From NCBI GenBank assembly GCA_963205235.1, contig CAUJIP010000089.1, positions 1-39,071 of the forward strand: a stretch of DNA of 39,071 nt, given 5' to 3'. The position numbers and the translations under genes are program-made. Origin of the DNA: Pseudomonadota bacterium. GTDB lineage: Bacteria; Pseudomonadota; Alphaproteobacteria; Rhodobacterales; Rhodobacteraceae. Positions 1 to 10,105 of the stretch are shown here, piece after piece (within the stretch, counting starts at the first letter, position 1; every line of letters begins with the position of its first letter). The notes under the pieces are model-generated. The model saw only the letters and a list, made by a program, of their open reading frames with translations, did not search any database and was not told the origin of the DNA.

Positions 1-169
1 GCGGGTCGAAGGCGACATCATCCACAAGACCATCGCCATCGAATCCGGTGCGCATTTCGAAGGCTCGGTGCAGCGTCAGGATGACCCGCTGTCCACCGGT
101 CGCCCGGCCCCCGGCGCGATGCGGCTGGAAACCCCGGCACCTGCTGCCGAGGCCAAGTCGGAAGCCTGA
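1..169 (+). CDS. Bactofilin (polymer-forming cytoskeletal protein), C-terminal fragment
   Basis: Only the last 55 codons are present, read from base 2 to the TGA at 167-169; the start lies before the window. The visible protein begins RVEGDIIHKTIAIESGAHFEGSV, the repeating hydrophobic/glycine pattern of the last strands of the bactofilin beta-helix. It is followed by a Pro/Ala/Glu-rich, probably disordered tail ending in AEAKSEA. Bactofilins polymerise without nucleotide into filaments at the inner membrane and help localise peptidoglycan enzymes. A rho-independent terminator follows directly. The family call rests on a short fragment. Confidence 0.72.
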   Translation, partial: RVEGDIIHKTIAIESGAHFEGSVQRQDDPLSTGRPAPGAMRLETPAPAAEAKSEA

Positions 170-190
170 TCACCGCACAAGTTGAGCAGC

Positions 191-225
191 AAACGGGCAT
201 CGGGGCCAACCCGGTGCCCGTTTTG
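191..225 (+). terminator. Rho-independent terminator after the bactofilin gene
   Basis: An 8-bp stem (AACGGGCA at 192-199 with TGCCCGTT at 215-222) closes a loop holding a second small TCGG/CCGG pairing, and runs into TTTT at 221-224. It lies 22 bases after the bactofilin stop and before the convergent DUF2189 gene. Confidence 0.75.
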
Positions 226-242
226 CATTTCGCAGCCAATGG

Positions 243-1010
243 TCAGGTGATCGCGCGGCGGTAAAGGTGCCAGCTTGCATGACCGAACAGCGGCAGCACG
301 ATGAACAACCCCAGAAATCCGGGGATCATCGCCACAAACAGGCAGACCGCGATCAAAAGTCCCCAGGTCAGCATCACGCGCGGGTTTTCCTTCACCAACT
401 CGAAGCTGGTCAGCATCGCGGTGACAAAGTCGACTTCGCGGTCCAGAAGCATCGGTAGGCTGACAACTGTCAGGCAGAACAGAAGCGTGGCGAAACCGGC
501 CCCGACAAGCGTGCCAAAGCCCAGCATCATCAGCCCCTCGGGTGACAAGAATACCTGAAGCGAGGACGAGACATTGGTCATCGTCGCATTGCCAAGGAAC
601 AGGGCAAAGATCATGTGCGACAGGAAGTTCCAGAACAGGAAATAGACCACGATCACCGCAGCGATGGCCGGGATCTGCCGATCCTTCTGCCGGAAGATCA
701 CCCCGAATATCTGGCCAGCCAGCAGCGGTTCGCCCGCCTCCAGCCTGCGCGAGATTTCATAAAAGCCGCAGGCGATGAACGGCCCAAGGATCGGAAAACC
801 TGCGGAGGCGGGCAACGTCCACCACACTTGCCCCTTGGCTGCCATCGCCCAGACGATCAGCCAGCCGCCCAACACATAGACCGCTGAAAAGACCAGCCCC
901 AACAACGGCGCGCGGCGAAAGTCGCGCCAACCGGCGGCAAGGCTTTCCTTAAGGTCGGAACCTTCGACCAGGTTTACTTCCGGGGCGGCGGGCGCAGATG
1001 TATCGGTCAT
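243..1010 (-). CDS. DUF2189 family integral membrane protein
   Basis: This 255-residue protein has a short hydrophilic N-terminus (about 1-30) and then about six hydrophobic segments (roughly 33-56, 68-85, 115-138, 158-188, 212-236 and on to the end). The features SLAAGWRDFRRAPLLGL near the start, the GPFIACGFYEISRRLE stretch near residue 75 and the closing GHASWHLYRRAI pattern match the DUF2189 family. Its function is not established. The ATG at 1008-1010 has no strong Shine-Dalgarno sequence. The gene is convergent with the bactofilin gene and lies 44 bases after the prfB stop on the same strand, so it could be the last gene of that transcript. Confidence 0.85.
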   Translation of the reverse strand: MTDTSAPAAPEVNLVEGSDLKESLAAGWRDFRRAPLLGLVFSAVYVLGGWLIVWAMAAKGQVWWTLPASAGFPILGPFIACGFYEISRRLEAGEPLLAGQIFGVIFRQKDRQIPAIAAVIVVYFLFWNFLSHMIFALFLGNATMTNVSSSLQVFLSPEGLMMLGFGTLVGAGFATLLFCLTVVSLPMLLDREVDFVTAMLTSFELVKENPRVMLTWGLLIAVCLFVAMIPGFLGLFIVLPLFGHASWHLYRRAIT

Positions 1011-1054
1011 GCTACATAGGTTAAGCGTCGCAGACCCACTCCGGCAAGCCCGTT

Positions 1055-2182
<1,128 letters not shown>

Positions 2183-2267
2183 CTTCTCGGTCCTGACTTT
2201 GATCTCGCGGGCGGTCATACGGAATTGGCCGCGCCCCGGCAAGGGTGCGGCAACGGCAAAGGAAAGC

Positions 2268-4817
2268 TCAGTAAAGCCCGCCCGAGGAAACCGTGCCGAA
2301 ATCGGCGTTATCGGGGACAACGACGGTTTCGCCATCCGCATTGATCACGGTGGTGCCTTCGTCCGTGTCGCTTTCACCATAGGCGAAAAGCGGCAGGTTC
2401 GACCCCATCGCAAAGCCGCCATCGACCATGGCCCCCAGACCAAAGATCGGCTGCTCGCCATTGCGGAAGTACTCGGCCACGACAAAATCGCCGGTCGCAT
2501 CGTCGGGCAACTGCTGACCTGTAAAGCGGTCGATCTTCAGGAAATATCCACCCGGCGGCACGGCGAACTTGGCTCCGCCGAATTTCTTGATCGCGACATT
2601 CATGAAGTCTTCGAAGACCGGCCCGCAGAAATGCCCGCCCGAAGCCCCTGGCATGGTGCGCGGCTGGTCATAGCCGATGTAACACCCTGCCACGATGTTC
2701 GAGGTATAGCCAATGAACCAGACGTCTTTCGCGTCGTTCGTCGTTCCGGTCTTGCCCGCAACCGGAACCGGCAGGTTGATCCCCGCCGCCGTGCCACGGG
2801 TGACCACGCCTTCCAGCATCGAGGTCAGCTGATAGGCGGTGATCGGGTCCATCACCTGTTCGCGGTGCGAGGTGATGTCGACCCCTTCGCCCGGTGCCAG
2901 TTCTGGCGCACCGCAGTTTTCGCAGATCCGCTGGTCATGCAGATAGACCGTGCGGCCAAAGCGGTCCTGCACACGGTCAACCAGCGTCGGTTCAACCCGC
3001 TCGCCGCCATTGGCGAACATCGCATAGGCAGCGACCATCTTGAACAAGGTGGTCTCCTGCGCACCAAGCGCATTGGCCAGATAAGGCCCCAGCCGGTCAT
3101 AGACACCAAAGCGTTCGGCATAACCCGCCACCGTCTCCATCCCGATTTCCTGCGCGATCCGCACAGTCATCAGGTTCCGGCTCTGCTCGATCCCGGTGCG
3201 CAGGGGCGTCGGGCCATAGAACTTGCCCGAGGCATTCTTCGGCGTCCAAAGACCCTGCGCCGTGTCCACTTCGATCGGGGCATCGATGACGATGGTTGCC
3301 GGAGTAAAGCCGGAATCCAGCGCCGCTGCATAGACAAACGGCTTGAAGCTTGACCCCGGCTGCCGCGTTGCCTGCGTTGCCCGGTTGAAGACCGAATATT
3401 GATAGCTGAAGCCACCCTGCATCGCCAGAACGCGCCCGGTGTTCACGTCCATCGCCATGAAGGCGCCCTGCACTTCCGGCACCTGCCGCAAGGACCAGCG
3501 CTTGAAGGTGCCGTCCTCGTTGGTGACGGCGCGCACCAGAACCACATCGCCGACCGAAACCAGATCGCCCGCAACCTTGGCCTTGCGGCCCAACTCGCCA
3601 TCCGGCAACTGCTTGCGCGCCCAGGTCACATCCTCGGCGGGGATGAAATGGCCATCCTCATCTTCCGCCACGCCTTCAATGCCGATGCGGGCGTCACTCT
3701 CGCCAACTTCCAGCACTACGGCAGGGAACCAGGTGGCGATATCACGGGGCACCTCAAGTGCAGCCAGCGCCGCGCGCCAGCTTTCCTCGGAGCCCAGAAC
3801 CTCGGCCGGCAGCGTCAGGCCGGTGCCGCGCCAGACACCCTGATCGCGGTCATATTTCTCCAACCCCTTGCGAAGCGCGGCGGCGGCGGCCTCTTGCAGC
3901 TCGGCGTCGACGGTGGCGCGGATCGTCAGACCACCCGAAAAGAATTCGTCCTCGCCAAAGGTGCCCGACAGCTGACGGCGGATTTCGTCGGTAAAGTAGT
4001 CCCGCGGCGGCAAGGATTCGCGGAACGCTTCATAATCGCCGTTCTGCACGGTCAAAAGCGGCTCGGCGATGGCGGATTCAAGTGTGGCCTGATCGATATA
4101 GCCGTTGTCGTGCATTTCCTTCAGCACATAGTTCCGGCGGTCGATCGCATCGTCATGGTCGCGCACCGGGTGCAAAGTGCCCGGACGCTGCGCCAAAGCG
4201 GCAAGATAGGCCACTTCGGCCGCCGAAAGCTCGCTCAGCGGCTTGTTGTAATAGGTCTGCGCGGCAGCGGCGACGCCATACGAGTTCTGGCCAAGGAAGA
4301 TTTCGTTCAGATAAAGCTCAAGGATCTTTTCCTTGCTCATCGCCTTTTCGACCCGAGACGCAAGGATCAGTTCCTTGATCTTGCGTTCGGCGGTGCGGTC
4401 CGATGACAGAAGGAAGTTCTTCATCACCTGCTGAGTAATCGTCGAGGCCCCTCGCATCTTCTTGCCACCCGATTTCACCGCCTCGATCACGGCGGCAACC
4501 ATGCCGCGGGTGTCATAGCCGTGATGGGTGTAAAAGTTCTTGTCCTCGGCGCTGATGAAGGCCTGCTTCACCAGATCGGGAATATCCTCGGCCGGGACAT
4601 AAAGCCGTCGTTCCTGCGCGAATTCATCGATGATCCGGCCTTCGCTGGAATAGATCCGGCTGATCGTTGCGGGGCTGTATTGCGCAAGGCTTTCATGGCT
4701 GGGCAGATCGCGGGAATACATGACCAGAATGCCACCCACGACAAGGGCAGCAAAGAACATGCCCATCGTCAAGGTGGTGAAGATCCCGCCCAGAACATTG
4801 CCGATGAATCTGAGCAC
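2268..4817 (-). CDS. mrcA: Penicillin-binding protein 1A, bifunctional transglycosylase/transpeptidase
   Basis: A class A PBP of 849 residues that polymerises glycan strands and cross-links peptides in the periplasm. One N-terminal transmembrane anchor lies at about 8-34. The GT51 domain carries EDKNFYTHHG (catalytic Glu91), GASTITQQ at 123-130 and KEKILELYLNE near 162. An OB-like insert fills about 320-440. The transpeptidase domain has SSFK with Ser489 and Lys492, SRN at 546-548 and KTGTT at 689-693, so both active sites look intact. Translation starts at a GTG (4815-4817) preceded by AGGGGG. It lies 105 bases downstream of the amidase gene in the same direction, and prfB follows. Confidence 0.95.
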   Translation of the reverse strand: MLRFIGNVLGGIFTTLTMGMFFAALVVGGILVMYSRDLPSHESLAQYSPATISRIYSSEGRIIDEFAQERRLYVPAEDIPDLVKQAFISAEDKNFYTHHGYDTRGMVAAVIEAVKSGGKKMRGASTITQQVMKNFLLSSDRTAERKIKELILASRVEKAMSKEKILELYLNEIFLGQNSYGVAAAAQTYYNKPLSELSAAEVAYLAALAQRPGTLHPVRDHDDAIDRRNYVLKEMHDNGYIDQATLESAIAEPLLTVQNGDYEAFRESLPPRDYFTDEIRRQLSGTFGEDEFFSGGLTIRATVDAELQEAAAAALRKGLEKYDRDQGVWRGTGLTLPAEVLGSEESWRAALAALEVPRDIATWFPAVVLEVGESDARIGIEGVAEDEDGHFIPAEDVTWARKQLPDGELGRKAKVAGDLVSVGDVVLVRAVTNEDGTFKRWSLRQVPEVQGAFMAMDVNTGRVLAMQGGFSYQYSVFNRATQATRQPGSSFKPFVYAAALDSGFTPATIVIDAPIEVDTAQGLWTPKNASGKFYGPTPLRTGIEQSRNLMTVRIAQEIGMETVAGYAERFGVYDRLGPYLANALGAQETTLFKMVAAYAMFANGGERVEPTLVDRVQDRFGRTVYLHDQRICENCGAPELAPGEGVDITSHREQVMDPITAYQLTSMLEGVVTRGTAAGINLPVPVAGKTGTTNDAKDVWFIGYTSNIVAGCYIGYDQPRTMPGASGGHFCGPVFEDFMNVAIKKFGGAKFAVPPGGYFLKIDRFTGQQLPDDATGDFVVAEYFRNGEQPIFGLGAMVDGGFAMGSNLPLFAYGESDTDEGTTVINADGETVVVPDNADFGTVSSGGLY

Positions 4818-4922
4818 CCGTCGCCCCCTTGCCTGCGAACCTCTCCCTATACCAGACGCGGCGCGGCGTCAAAAGCTTGGCCGATCACGATTTTCAGGGG
4901 CGGCGGGATTTCGCAGGAAACG

Positions 4923-6152
4923 TTAAGGCGCGGCAAGGGTCCGCAGCGCATCCTCGTCTTCGGCCCAGCTCAGCACGGCAACCCGGACCGCCTCGGCCAT
5001 TTTCGCCCGCCATTCGGGATCGCTCAGCCGCTTATGGTCGCGCTCTGATGACAGAAATCCAAGTTCCAGCAGCACCGACGGAATATCAGGCGACTTCAGC
5101 ACCGAAAATCCGGCGGTCTGGTGCGGCTTGCGGTGCATGCGGATTTCGGCCGCCTTGATCGCCGCGACAATCGCCTTGGCCAGCCGTTCGGTGCGCGGCT
5201 GCGTCTCGGTGCGGGCCATGTCCATCAGCACATCGGCCACCACATCATCCTGTTCCGACAGATCGACCCCGGCCAGAAGATCGTTGCGGTCGTGCCTTTC
5301 GGCCAGCGCCGCCGAGGCCGCATCGGTCGCCTCATCGGCCAAGGTATAGACGGTGGCCCCCTGCGCCTCGCCTTCGGCAAGGGCATCCGCATGCAGGGAC
5401 AGGAAAAGATCGGCTTCTGCCGTTCGTGCAATCGAGGTGCGGGTCTCAAGCGGCACGAAGATATCCTCCTCGCGCGTCAGAACCACGGCAAAACGTCCGT
5501 CCCGCAGCAGGACTTCCTTCAGCTCGCGCGCAAAGGTCAGCATCAGTTCGGCTTCGCTGGTCCCATCACGCTCGGCCCCCGGGTCGATGCCGCCGTGGCC
5601 AGGGTCAAGTACGATGACAAGCGGCCCGCCCCCCTCGGCAAGCGGGGCCATCATCTCGGCCTGATCCGGCACCGCCCATTCCGGCAGGTCCGGCTTCCCT
5701 GCCGCCGTCGCGAAAGTGTCCGGATCGGTCGGGACCAGTGTGATGTGGATCTTCGCGCGCTCGGCCTCGGTCGTCATCTCGGCGCTGATCAGGGTCTGGG
5801 GACCGGAAAGTTCGATCACCAGACGCGACCAGCCTGCCCGAAAGCCGCCCGCCCGCAGCGCCAGCACCGGCCCCGGAACCGCCAGCCGCTGCACGCCAGT
5901 CCAGTCCACCTCGCGCGTGTCCAGAATCAGTCGGGGCGGCGCCGACAGAAACCGCACCCGCCAGGGAATCGGCTGGCTTAGATCGAAGGTCAGGTTCAGC
6001 CCGCCATCCGCGCTTTCGGCAAGGACCGATCCGCCGATATCCAGCCGCGCAAGGGCCGAAAGGTCCTCGGCAGATGCAGACATGGCAAAGCTCAGCCCGA
6101 TGACAAACGTCAGTCGGAACCAGATCGCGGCAAGGTTGTGGACCAAACTCAT
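4923..6152 (-). CDS. amiC: N-acetylmuramoyl-L-alanine amidase (AMIN plus Amidase_3)
   Basis: A periplasmic zinc amidase that removes stem peptides from muramic acid, usually for separation of daughter cells. The 409 residues comprise a signal peptide (about 1-28, ending SASA), an AMIN domain (about 30-140) that would bind peptidoglycan, and a catalytic domain (about 175-405). Probable zinc ligands are His186 in LDPGHGG, Glu200 and His254 in SLHAD; the catalytic Glu is Glu363 in LLELGF. The ATG at 6150-6152 follows AAGGCGG. Between LADEATD and QDDVV (about 270-305) the protein has an insert that could be a regulatory helix of the type known in AmiB/AmiC; that is inference. It is the first gene of the amidase-PBP1A-RF2 series. 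Confidence 0.92.
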   Translation of the reverse strand: MSLVHNLAAIWFRLTFVIGLSFAMSASAEDLSALARLDIGGSVLAESADGGLNLTFDLSQPIPWRVRFLSAPPRLILDTREVDWTGVQRLAVPGPVLALRAGGFRAGWSRLVIELSGPQTLISAEMTTEAERAKIHITLVPTDPDTFATAAGKPDLPEWAVPDQAEMMAPLAEGGGPLVIVLDPGHGGIDPGAERDGTSEAELMLTFARELKEVLLRDGRFAVVLTREEDIFVPLETRTSIARTAEADLFLSLHADALAEGEAQGATVYTLADEATDAASAALAERHDRNDLLAGVDLSEQDDVVADVLMDMARTETQPRTERLAKAIVAAIKAAEIRMHRKPHQTAGFSVLKSPDIPSVLLELGFLSSERDHKRLSDPEWRAKMAEAVRVAVLSWAEDEDALRTLAAP

Positions 6153-6318
6153 GTCCGCCTTATCCGTGCTTGTCCCGGAAAAGGCAATTCCGGCGCGTCA
6201 CACCCTCCCGATCACGAAACGGCGAGTCCCTTGATCTTCCGCCCCCTCAGGCCCTATCCTTTTTGCGCCGCCGCTTCTTGCGTCCGGCCCGCCCCGCCGG
6301 ACCCTTGAAGGAGCACTA

Positions 6319-7053
6319 ATGACCCGTCTTGCCCTTGGCCTGATCCTTGGCCTTGCCGCCTTGCCTGCTTTGGCAGAAGACATGACAGAAGCCGAGCGTG
6401 AGGCCCTGCGTGCCGAAATCCGCGCCTATCTTCTGGAAAACCCGGAAGTTCTGGTCGAGGCGATGAGCGTCCTGCAGGAACGCGAAGACATCGCCGCGCT
6501 GGAACGCGACAAGATGCTGGTCGTGTCGCAGTCGGATGCGCTGTTCGTCAATGAAAACGACTGGGTCGGTGGAAACCCTGACGGCGATATCACGGTGGTC
6601 GAATTCATGGACTACCGCTGTGGGTATTGCCGCAAGGCCTATGACGAGGTCGAGGCTTTGGTGAACACCGACGGCAACATCCGCTTTGTCGTCAAGGAAT
6701 TCCCGATTTTGGGCGATGCGTCGCTGCTGTCGTCGCAATTCGCGATCTCGGTCCTGCAACTGCATGGCGGTGAGGCGTACAAATCCGTCCATGACGGGCT
6801 GATCACCCTGCGCGGCGAACCGACGCCGGAAACCCTCTCGCGTCTTGCAACCGATCTTGGCCTTGATCCCAAGCCGATCATCGACCGGATGGCCAGCCCC
6901 GAGGTCATGGCAGTGATTCAGGCAAACCATGATCTTGCCGAAACGATGGACGTCACCGGCACCCCGGCCTTCATCACGCTTGCGGGCATCATGCGCGGCT
7001 ATGCCCCGCTTGAAACGATGCAGGAGTTCGTCGCCGAAGCGCGGGCCAAGTAA
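6319..7053 (+). CDS. DsbA-family thiol:disulfide oxidoreductase
   Basis: A 244-residue exported thioredoxin-fold protein. A signal peptide (about 1-19, ending PALA) precedes a helical N-terminal region rich in Glu/Arg (20-70), similar to the ScsC-type N-terminal domain that can drive oligomerisation. The DsbA domain follows, with the active-site CGYC at 101-104 after EFMDYR and the cis-proline loop TGTPAF (Pro216). It could oxidise or isomerise disulfides of periplasmic proteins; the substrate cannot be read from the sequence. GAAGGAG lies 7 bases before the ATG. It stands alone between the divergent amidase gene and the convergent cupin gene. A 7-bp GC hairpin at 6282-6302 lies just before its ribosome-binding site. 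Confidence 0.92.
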   Translation: MTRLALGLILGLAALPALAEDMTEAEREALRAEIRAYLLENPEVLVEAMSVLQEREDIAALERDKMLVVSQSDALFVNENDWVGGNPDGDITVVEFMDYRCGYCRKAYDEVEALVNTDGNIRFVVKEFPILGDASLLSSQFAISVLQLHGGEAYKSVHDGLITLRGEPTPETLSRLATDLGLDPKPIIDRMASPEVMAVIQANHDLAETMDVTGTPAFITLAGIMRGYAPLETMQEFVAEARAK

Positions 7054-7074
7054 CAGCCCGCCCTTCCGGCGCTT

Positions 7075-7581
7075 TCAGCCGATCTCGTCCCGACGCCGGT
7101 CGGTCAGCCCGTCATGGTCGCCAAGCCTGCGTTCCGGGGCATCGTCCCACCAGTCGCTGCGCAGGGCCTTCCGTTCCGGGTTGACCGGATAGACGATGCG
7201 GTTCTCGGCAATGTCGGCATTGCCGATGACCAGCAGCGTGACCTCTTCCCCGGTATTGTTAAGGAACGAATGCGCCATGCCGGTCCCGGCAGGAAACCCC
7301 ACAGAATCGCCGGGGCCAAGCCGATGCAGCACTCCATCCAGCCAGACATCCGGAGTACCCGAAATGACAAAGGCAAACTCCTCCTCATGGCTTTCCGCAT
7401 GGGGCAACGAGGTCCGGCGCCCCGGCAACAGCCGCATGTGATGGATGCCGATGGTCTTCAGCCCAAGCGTCCGACTCAGCGCCGCACCAAAGCTCATCGG
7501 CTCGGTCGTGCCCTGAAAACAGCCGGGATCGGCGTTTTCGACCGCCTGCCAATGCAGGATGGCTGGATGGCGCGCGGTCAT
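7075..7581 (-). CDS. Cupin-domain protein
   Basis: A 168-residue single-domain cupin. The first cupin motif is seen around residues 61-80 ([17 protein letters not shown], with metal-ligand-type His and Glu residues) and the second around 93-116 ([21 protein letters not shown]). The C-terminal 45 residues are polar and end in an Arg/Asp-rich tail. Such proteins can be metal-dependent enzymes or sugar/ligand binders; nothing here fixes the role. The start ATG overlaps the ispG stop by four bases (ATGA type), so the two are translationally coupled. Confidence 0.85.
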   Translation of the reverse strand: MTARHPAILHWQAVENADPGCFQGTTEPMSFGAALSRTLGLKTIGIHHMRLLPGRRTSLPHAESHEEEFAFVISGTPDVWLDGVLHRLGPGDSVGFPAGTGMAHSFLNNTGEEVTLLVIGNADIAENRIVYPVNPERKALRSDWWDDAPERRLGDHDGLTDRRRDEIG

Positions 7582-8702
7582 TCCGCAGCCTTGGCCGCAG
7601 CCGCGTCAATCTCGGCGGCCTTCTGTTCCACCAACCCGACGATGTGGTCGATCATCCGGTCATTGCCCAGAGTATGGTCCTGCTTGCCCGCCAGATAGAC
7701 CATGCCCTTGCCCGCGCCGCCGCCGGTAAACCCGATGTCGGTCATCAACGCCTCACCCGGCCCGTTCACCACGCAGCCGATGATCGACAGGCTAAGCGGC
7801 GTGGTGATATGCGCCAGCCGCTCCTCCAGCGTTGATACGGTCTTGATCACGTCAAACCCCTGCCGCGCGCAACTGGGGCAAGAGATGATCGTCACCCCCC
7901 GATGCCGCAAACCCAGTGATTTCAGGATTTCAAAGCCGACCTTCACCTCTTCCACCGGGTCCGCCGACAAGGACACCCGGATCGTGTCGCCAATGCCGAA
8001 CCACAACAGGCTCCCCAACCCGATGGCCGATTTCACCGTGCCGGAGACCAGCCCTCCGGCCTCGGTGATCCCCAGATGGATCGGCGCGTCGGTCACCGTG
8101 GCCAGCTGCTGATAGGCCGCTGCCGCCATGAACACATCCGACGCCTTCACCGAAATCTTGAATTCGTGAAAGTCGTTGTCCTGCAACAACTTGATATGGT
8201 CGAGACCCGATTCCACCATCGCATCCGGGCAAGGCTCGCCATATTTGTCCAGAAGGTGCTTTTCCAGCGACCCCGCATTCACCCCGATCCGGATGCTGCA
8301 GCCATGGTCCTTGGCCGCCTTCACCACCTCGGCCACGCGCTTGGCGTCACCAATATTGCCCGGATTGATCCGCAGACAGGCCGCACCGGCCTCAGCCGCC
8401 TCGATCGCGCGCTTATAATGGAAATGGATGTCCGCGACGATCGGCACGGGCGACTCCCGCACGATCTCGCGCAGCGCCCTTGTGCTTGCCTCATCCGGGG
8501 TCGACACCCGCACGATATCGGCCCCCGCCACAGCGGCCCGCTGCACCTGTTCGATGGTCGCCGCCACGTCCGAGGTGATCGTGTTCGTCATCGTCTGCAC
8601 CGAAATCGGCGCGTCGCCCCCGACCAGCACTTTGCCCACGCGGATCTGACGGCTTTTCCGCCGGTCAATGTTGCGCCAGGGTCGAATGGGATTATGGGTC
8701 AT
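7578..8702 (-). CDS. ispG: 4-hydroxy-3-methylbut-2-en-1-yl diphosphate synthase
   Basis: IspG (GcpE) reductively opens the cyclodiphosphate MEcPP to HMBPP, the penultimate step of the MEP isoprenoid pathway, using a [4Fe-4S] cluster. The 374-residue protein has a TIM-barrel half beginning with [17 protein letters not shown] and the barrel signature VRVSTPDE. The cluster ligands are Cys275 and Cys278 in SCPSC and Cys310 in GCVVNGPGE, with Glu317 as the expected fourth ligand. This is the short bacterial form without the extra domain of plant enzymes. The ATG at 8700-8702 follows AGGCAG. It is followed by the cupin gene with a 4-base overlap and lies 92 bases after the RodZ-like gene on the same strand. 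Confidence 0.96.
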   Translation of the reverse strand: MTHNPIRPWRNIDRRKSRQIRVGKVLVGGDAPISVQTMTNTITSDVAATIEQVQRAAVAGADIVRVSTPDEASTRALREIVRESPVPIVADIHFHYKRAIEAAEAGAACLRINPGNIGDAKRVAEVVKAAKDHGCSIRIGVNAGSLEKHLLDKYGEPCPDAMVESGLDHIKLLQDNDFHEFKISVKASDVFMAAAAYQQLATVTDAPIHLGITEAGGLVSGTVKSAIGLGSLLWFGIGDTIRVSLSADPVEEVKVGFEILKSLGLRHRGVTIISCPSCARQGFDVIKTVSTLEERLAHITTPLSLSIIGCVVNGPGEALMTDIGFTGGGAGKGMVYLAGKQDHTLGNDRMIDHIVGLVEQKAAEIDAAAAKAAE

Positions 8703-8794
8703 GTTCTGCCTATCGGGTTTTGCCAGACCATAGCGAAAGCCCGTTCAGCGGCAATGCGGTTCAACGGGAAAGCGGCTGGTCGTCGTAACACGCC

Positions 8795-9985
8795 TCAGGG
8801 GCAAAGCGTCACGGCCTGCGATGCATCGGCGACATCAACGCCGGTGGCATCCACGCCACCCAGATCGGCCAGCGCATAGGTTTCCATCAGCAAGGATGGG
8901 TCCAGCGACAGGTTCTTCACAACCTGCGCGCCGGGGGCGGCAGGTCCATAGGTCGTCCCGTTCACCAGGAAATAGATCGACCCGGAATTGCCCGACCGCA
9001 ACTGCGCCGTCTCTTCCAGTGCGGGAACGGCATAACGTTCACCGGCATCCAGAATCTTTTCGAACAACACCGTGCCGTCAGCCGAAGACACCTGCACCCA
9101 GGCCGGACAGACCGCCAGGATCTCGACCCCTTCCGCAGCAGCGGCGATGACCTGAACATCCTCGCCCAATGCTTCGTCAATGGCGGCGTCGATGGCGTCA
9201 TCCCCCGCCCCGGCCAACACACCGGCTTCATTGGGGTCAATCGCAGCAATCGGGCCATCGCGCGCTGTCAGAACCGGCACGTCCAGCGCCTGCGGACGGT
9301 AAAGCCGATCCAGCGCGCCATTGGTTCCGCCGGTATCGACGCTGGCAAGCTCTTCCTGCCCCGCCTCAACCGCCATAACCGCTTTCGGTGCATCCGCGGC
9401 GGGTTGCAGCGGGTCAATCTCGGCAAGGACGTTCGGGGCTTCTTCGACCGGGGCAAGCTGCACGCGCTGCACTTCCTGCAGCACTGACCAGCCACCATAG
9501 CCGATGGCGACAATCAGCGTGACCAGCACGGCAATCGACCCAAGCGCACCGGGTTCAACCCGCGACCAGATCGCTTCGGCGCGGGGGATAAAGCTGGCAT
9601 GAGGATTGGCCAGGGGTTCGGCGTAATCAGGCCGGACCCGTGCCGGGGTTGACGCGGCAGCGGCGGAAAGCCCATGCGACACCGTATAACCCGCTTCGGC
9701 ACAAAAGCGTTCGAACGCCCATTCCGGATCCATGCCCAGATAGCGCGCATAGGACCGCAGATAGCCTGCGACAAAGCCGGGGGTTTCAAAGGCGGAAATA
9801 TCGGCGTTCTCGATCGCGGCGATATAGGTCGCCTTGATCTTCAACTCGCGGTGGACGTCAAGCAGCGACTTCCCAAGCGTGGCGCGTTCGCCCCGCATGA
9901 GATCGCCAAGCCGCAACTCAAAGTCGTCAAAGCCTTTTGGCTTGTCCGCTTCGGTTGTCGAAGGCTTTGACCTCCAACCGATCAT
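8795..9985 (-). CDS. RodZ-like HTH/single-TM protein with DUF4115 domain
   Basis: A 396-residue protein with the RodZ layout: a cytoplasmic helix-turn-helix (HTH_25 type) at about 22-90, containing LGKSLLDVHRELKIKATYIAAIEN and a SYARYLGMD helix; a linker; one transmembrane helix at about 146-168; a long Ala/Asp/Glu-rich periplasmic spacer (about 170-310); and a beta-rich DUF4115 domain (about 312-385, WVQVSSADGTVLFEKILDAGE). In rod-shaped bacteria RodZ links MreB to the elongation machinery through this HTH. Whether this protein plays that role is inference. It lies 120 bases downstream of hemA and 92 bases upstream of ispG, all on the minus strand. Confidence 0.85.
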   Translation of the reverse strand: MIGWRSKPSTTEADKPKGFDDFELRLGDLMRGERATLGKSLLDVHRELKIKATYIAAIENADISAFETPGFVAGYLRSYARYLGMDPEWAFERFCAEAGYTVSHGLSAAAASTPARVRPDYAEPLANPHASFIPRAEAIWSRVEPGALGSIAVLVTLIVAIGYGGWSVLQEVQRVQLAPVEEAPNVLAEIDPLQPAADAPKAVMAVEAGQEELASVDTGGTNGALDRLYRPQALDVPVLTARDGPIAAIDPNEAGVLAGAGDDAIDAAIDEALGEDVQVIAAAAEGVEILAVCPAWVQVSSADGTVLFEKILDAGERYAVPALEETAQLRSGNSGSIYFLVNGTTYGPAAPGAQVVKNLSLDPSLLMETYALADLGGVDATGVDVADASQAVTLCP

Positions 9986-10105
9986 CCGCGTGCTGTCCCC
10001 TTCGATACGCCTGTGGGCACGGTCGTCTTCCCCAACGACTCGGGCCTTCTTCCTATTGACCGCAACTTACCACAGCACAAGGGGTTTTCCACCGCCCAAA
10101 CCGGC

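Noticed and set aside
2183-2341. Upstream start for prfB
   Set aside because: It would overlap the end of mrcA and adds 53 residues not seen in RF2 proteins.
6282-6302. GTCCGGC/GCCGGAC hairpin just before the DsbA-family gene as a riboswitch or attenuator
   Set aside because: It is a single 7-bp GC stem in a GC-rich genome, with no alternative pairing or conserved aptamer features.
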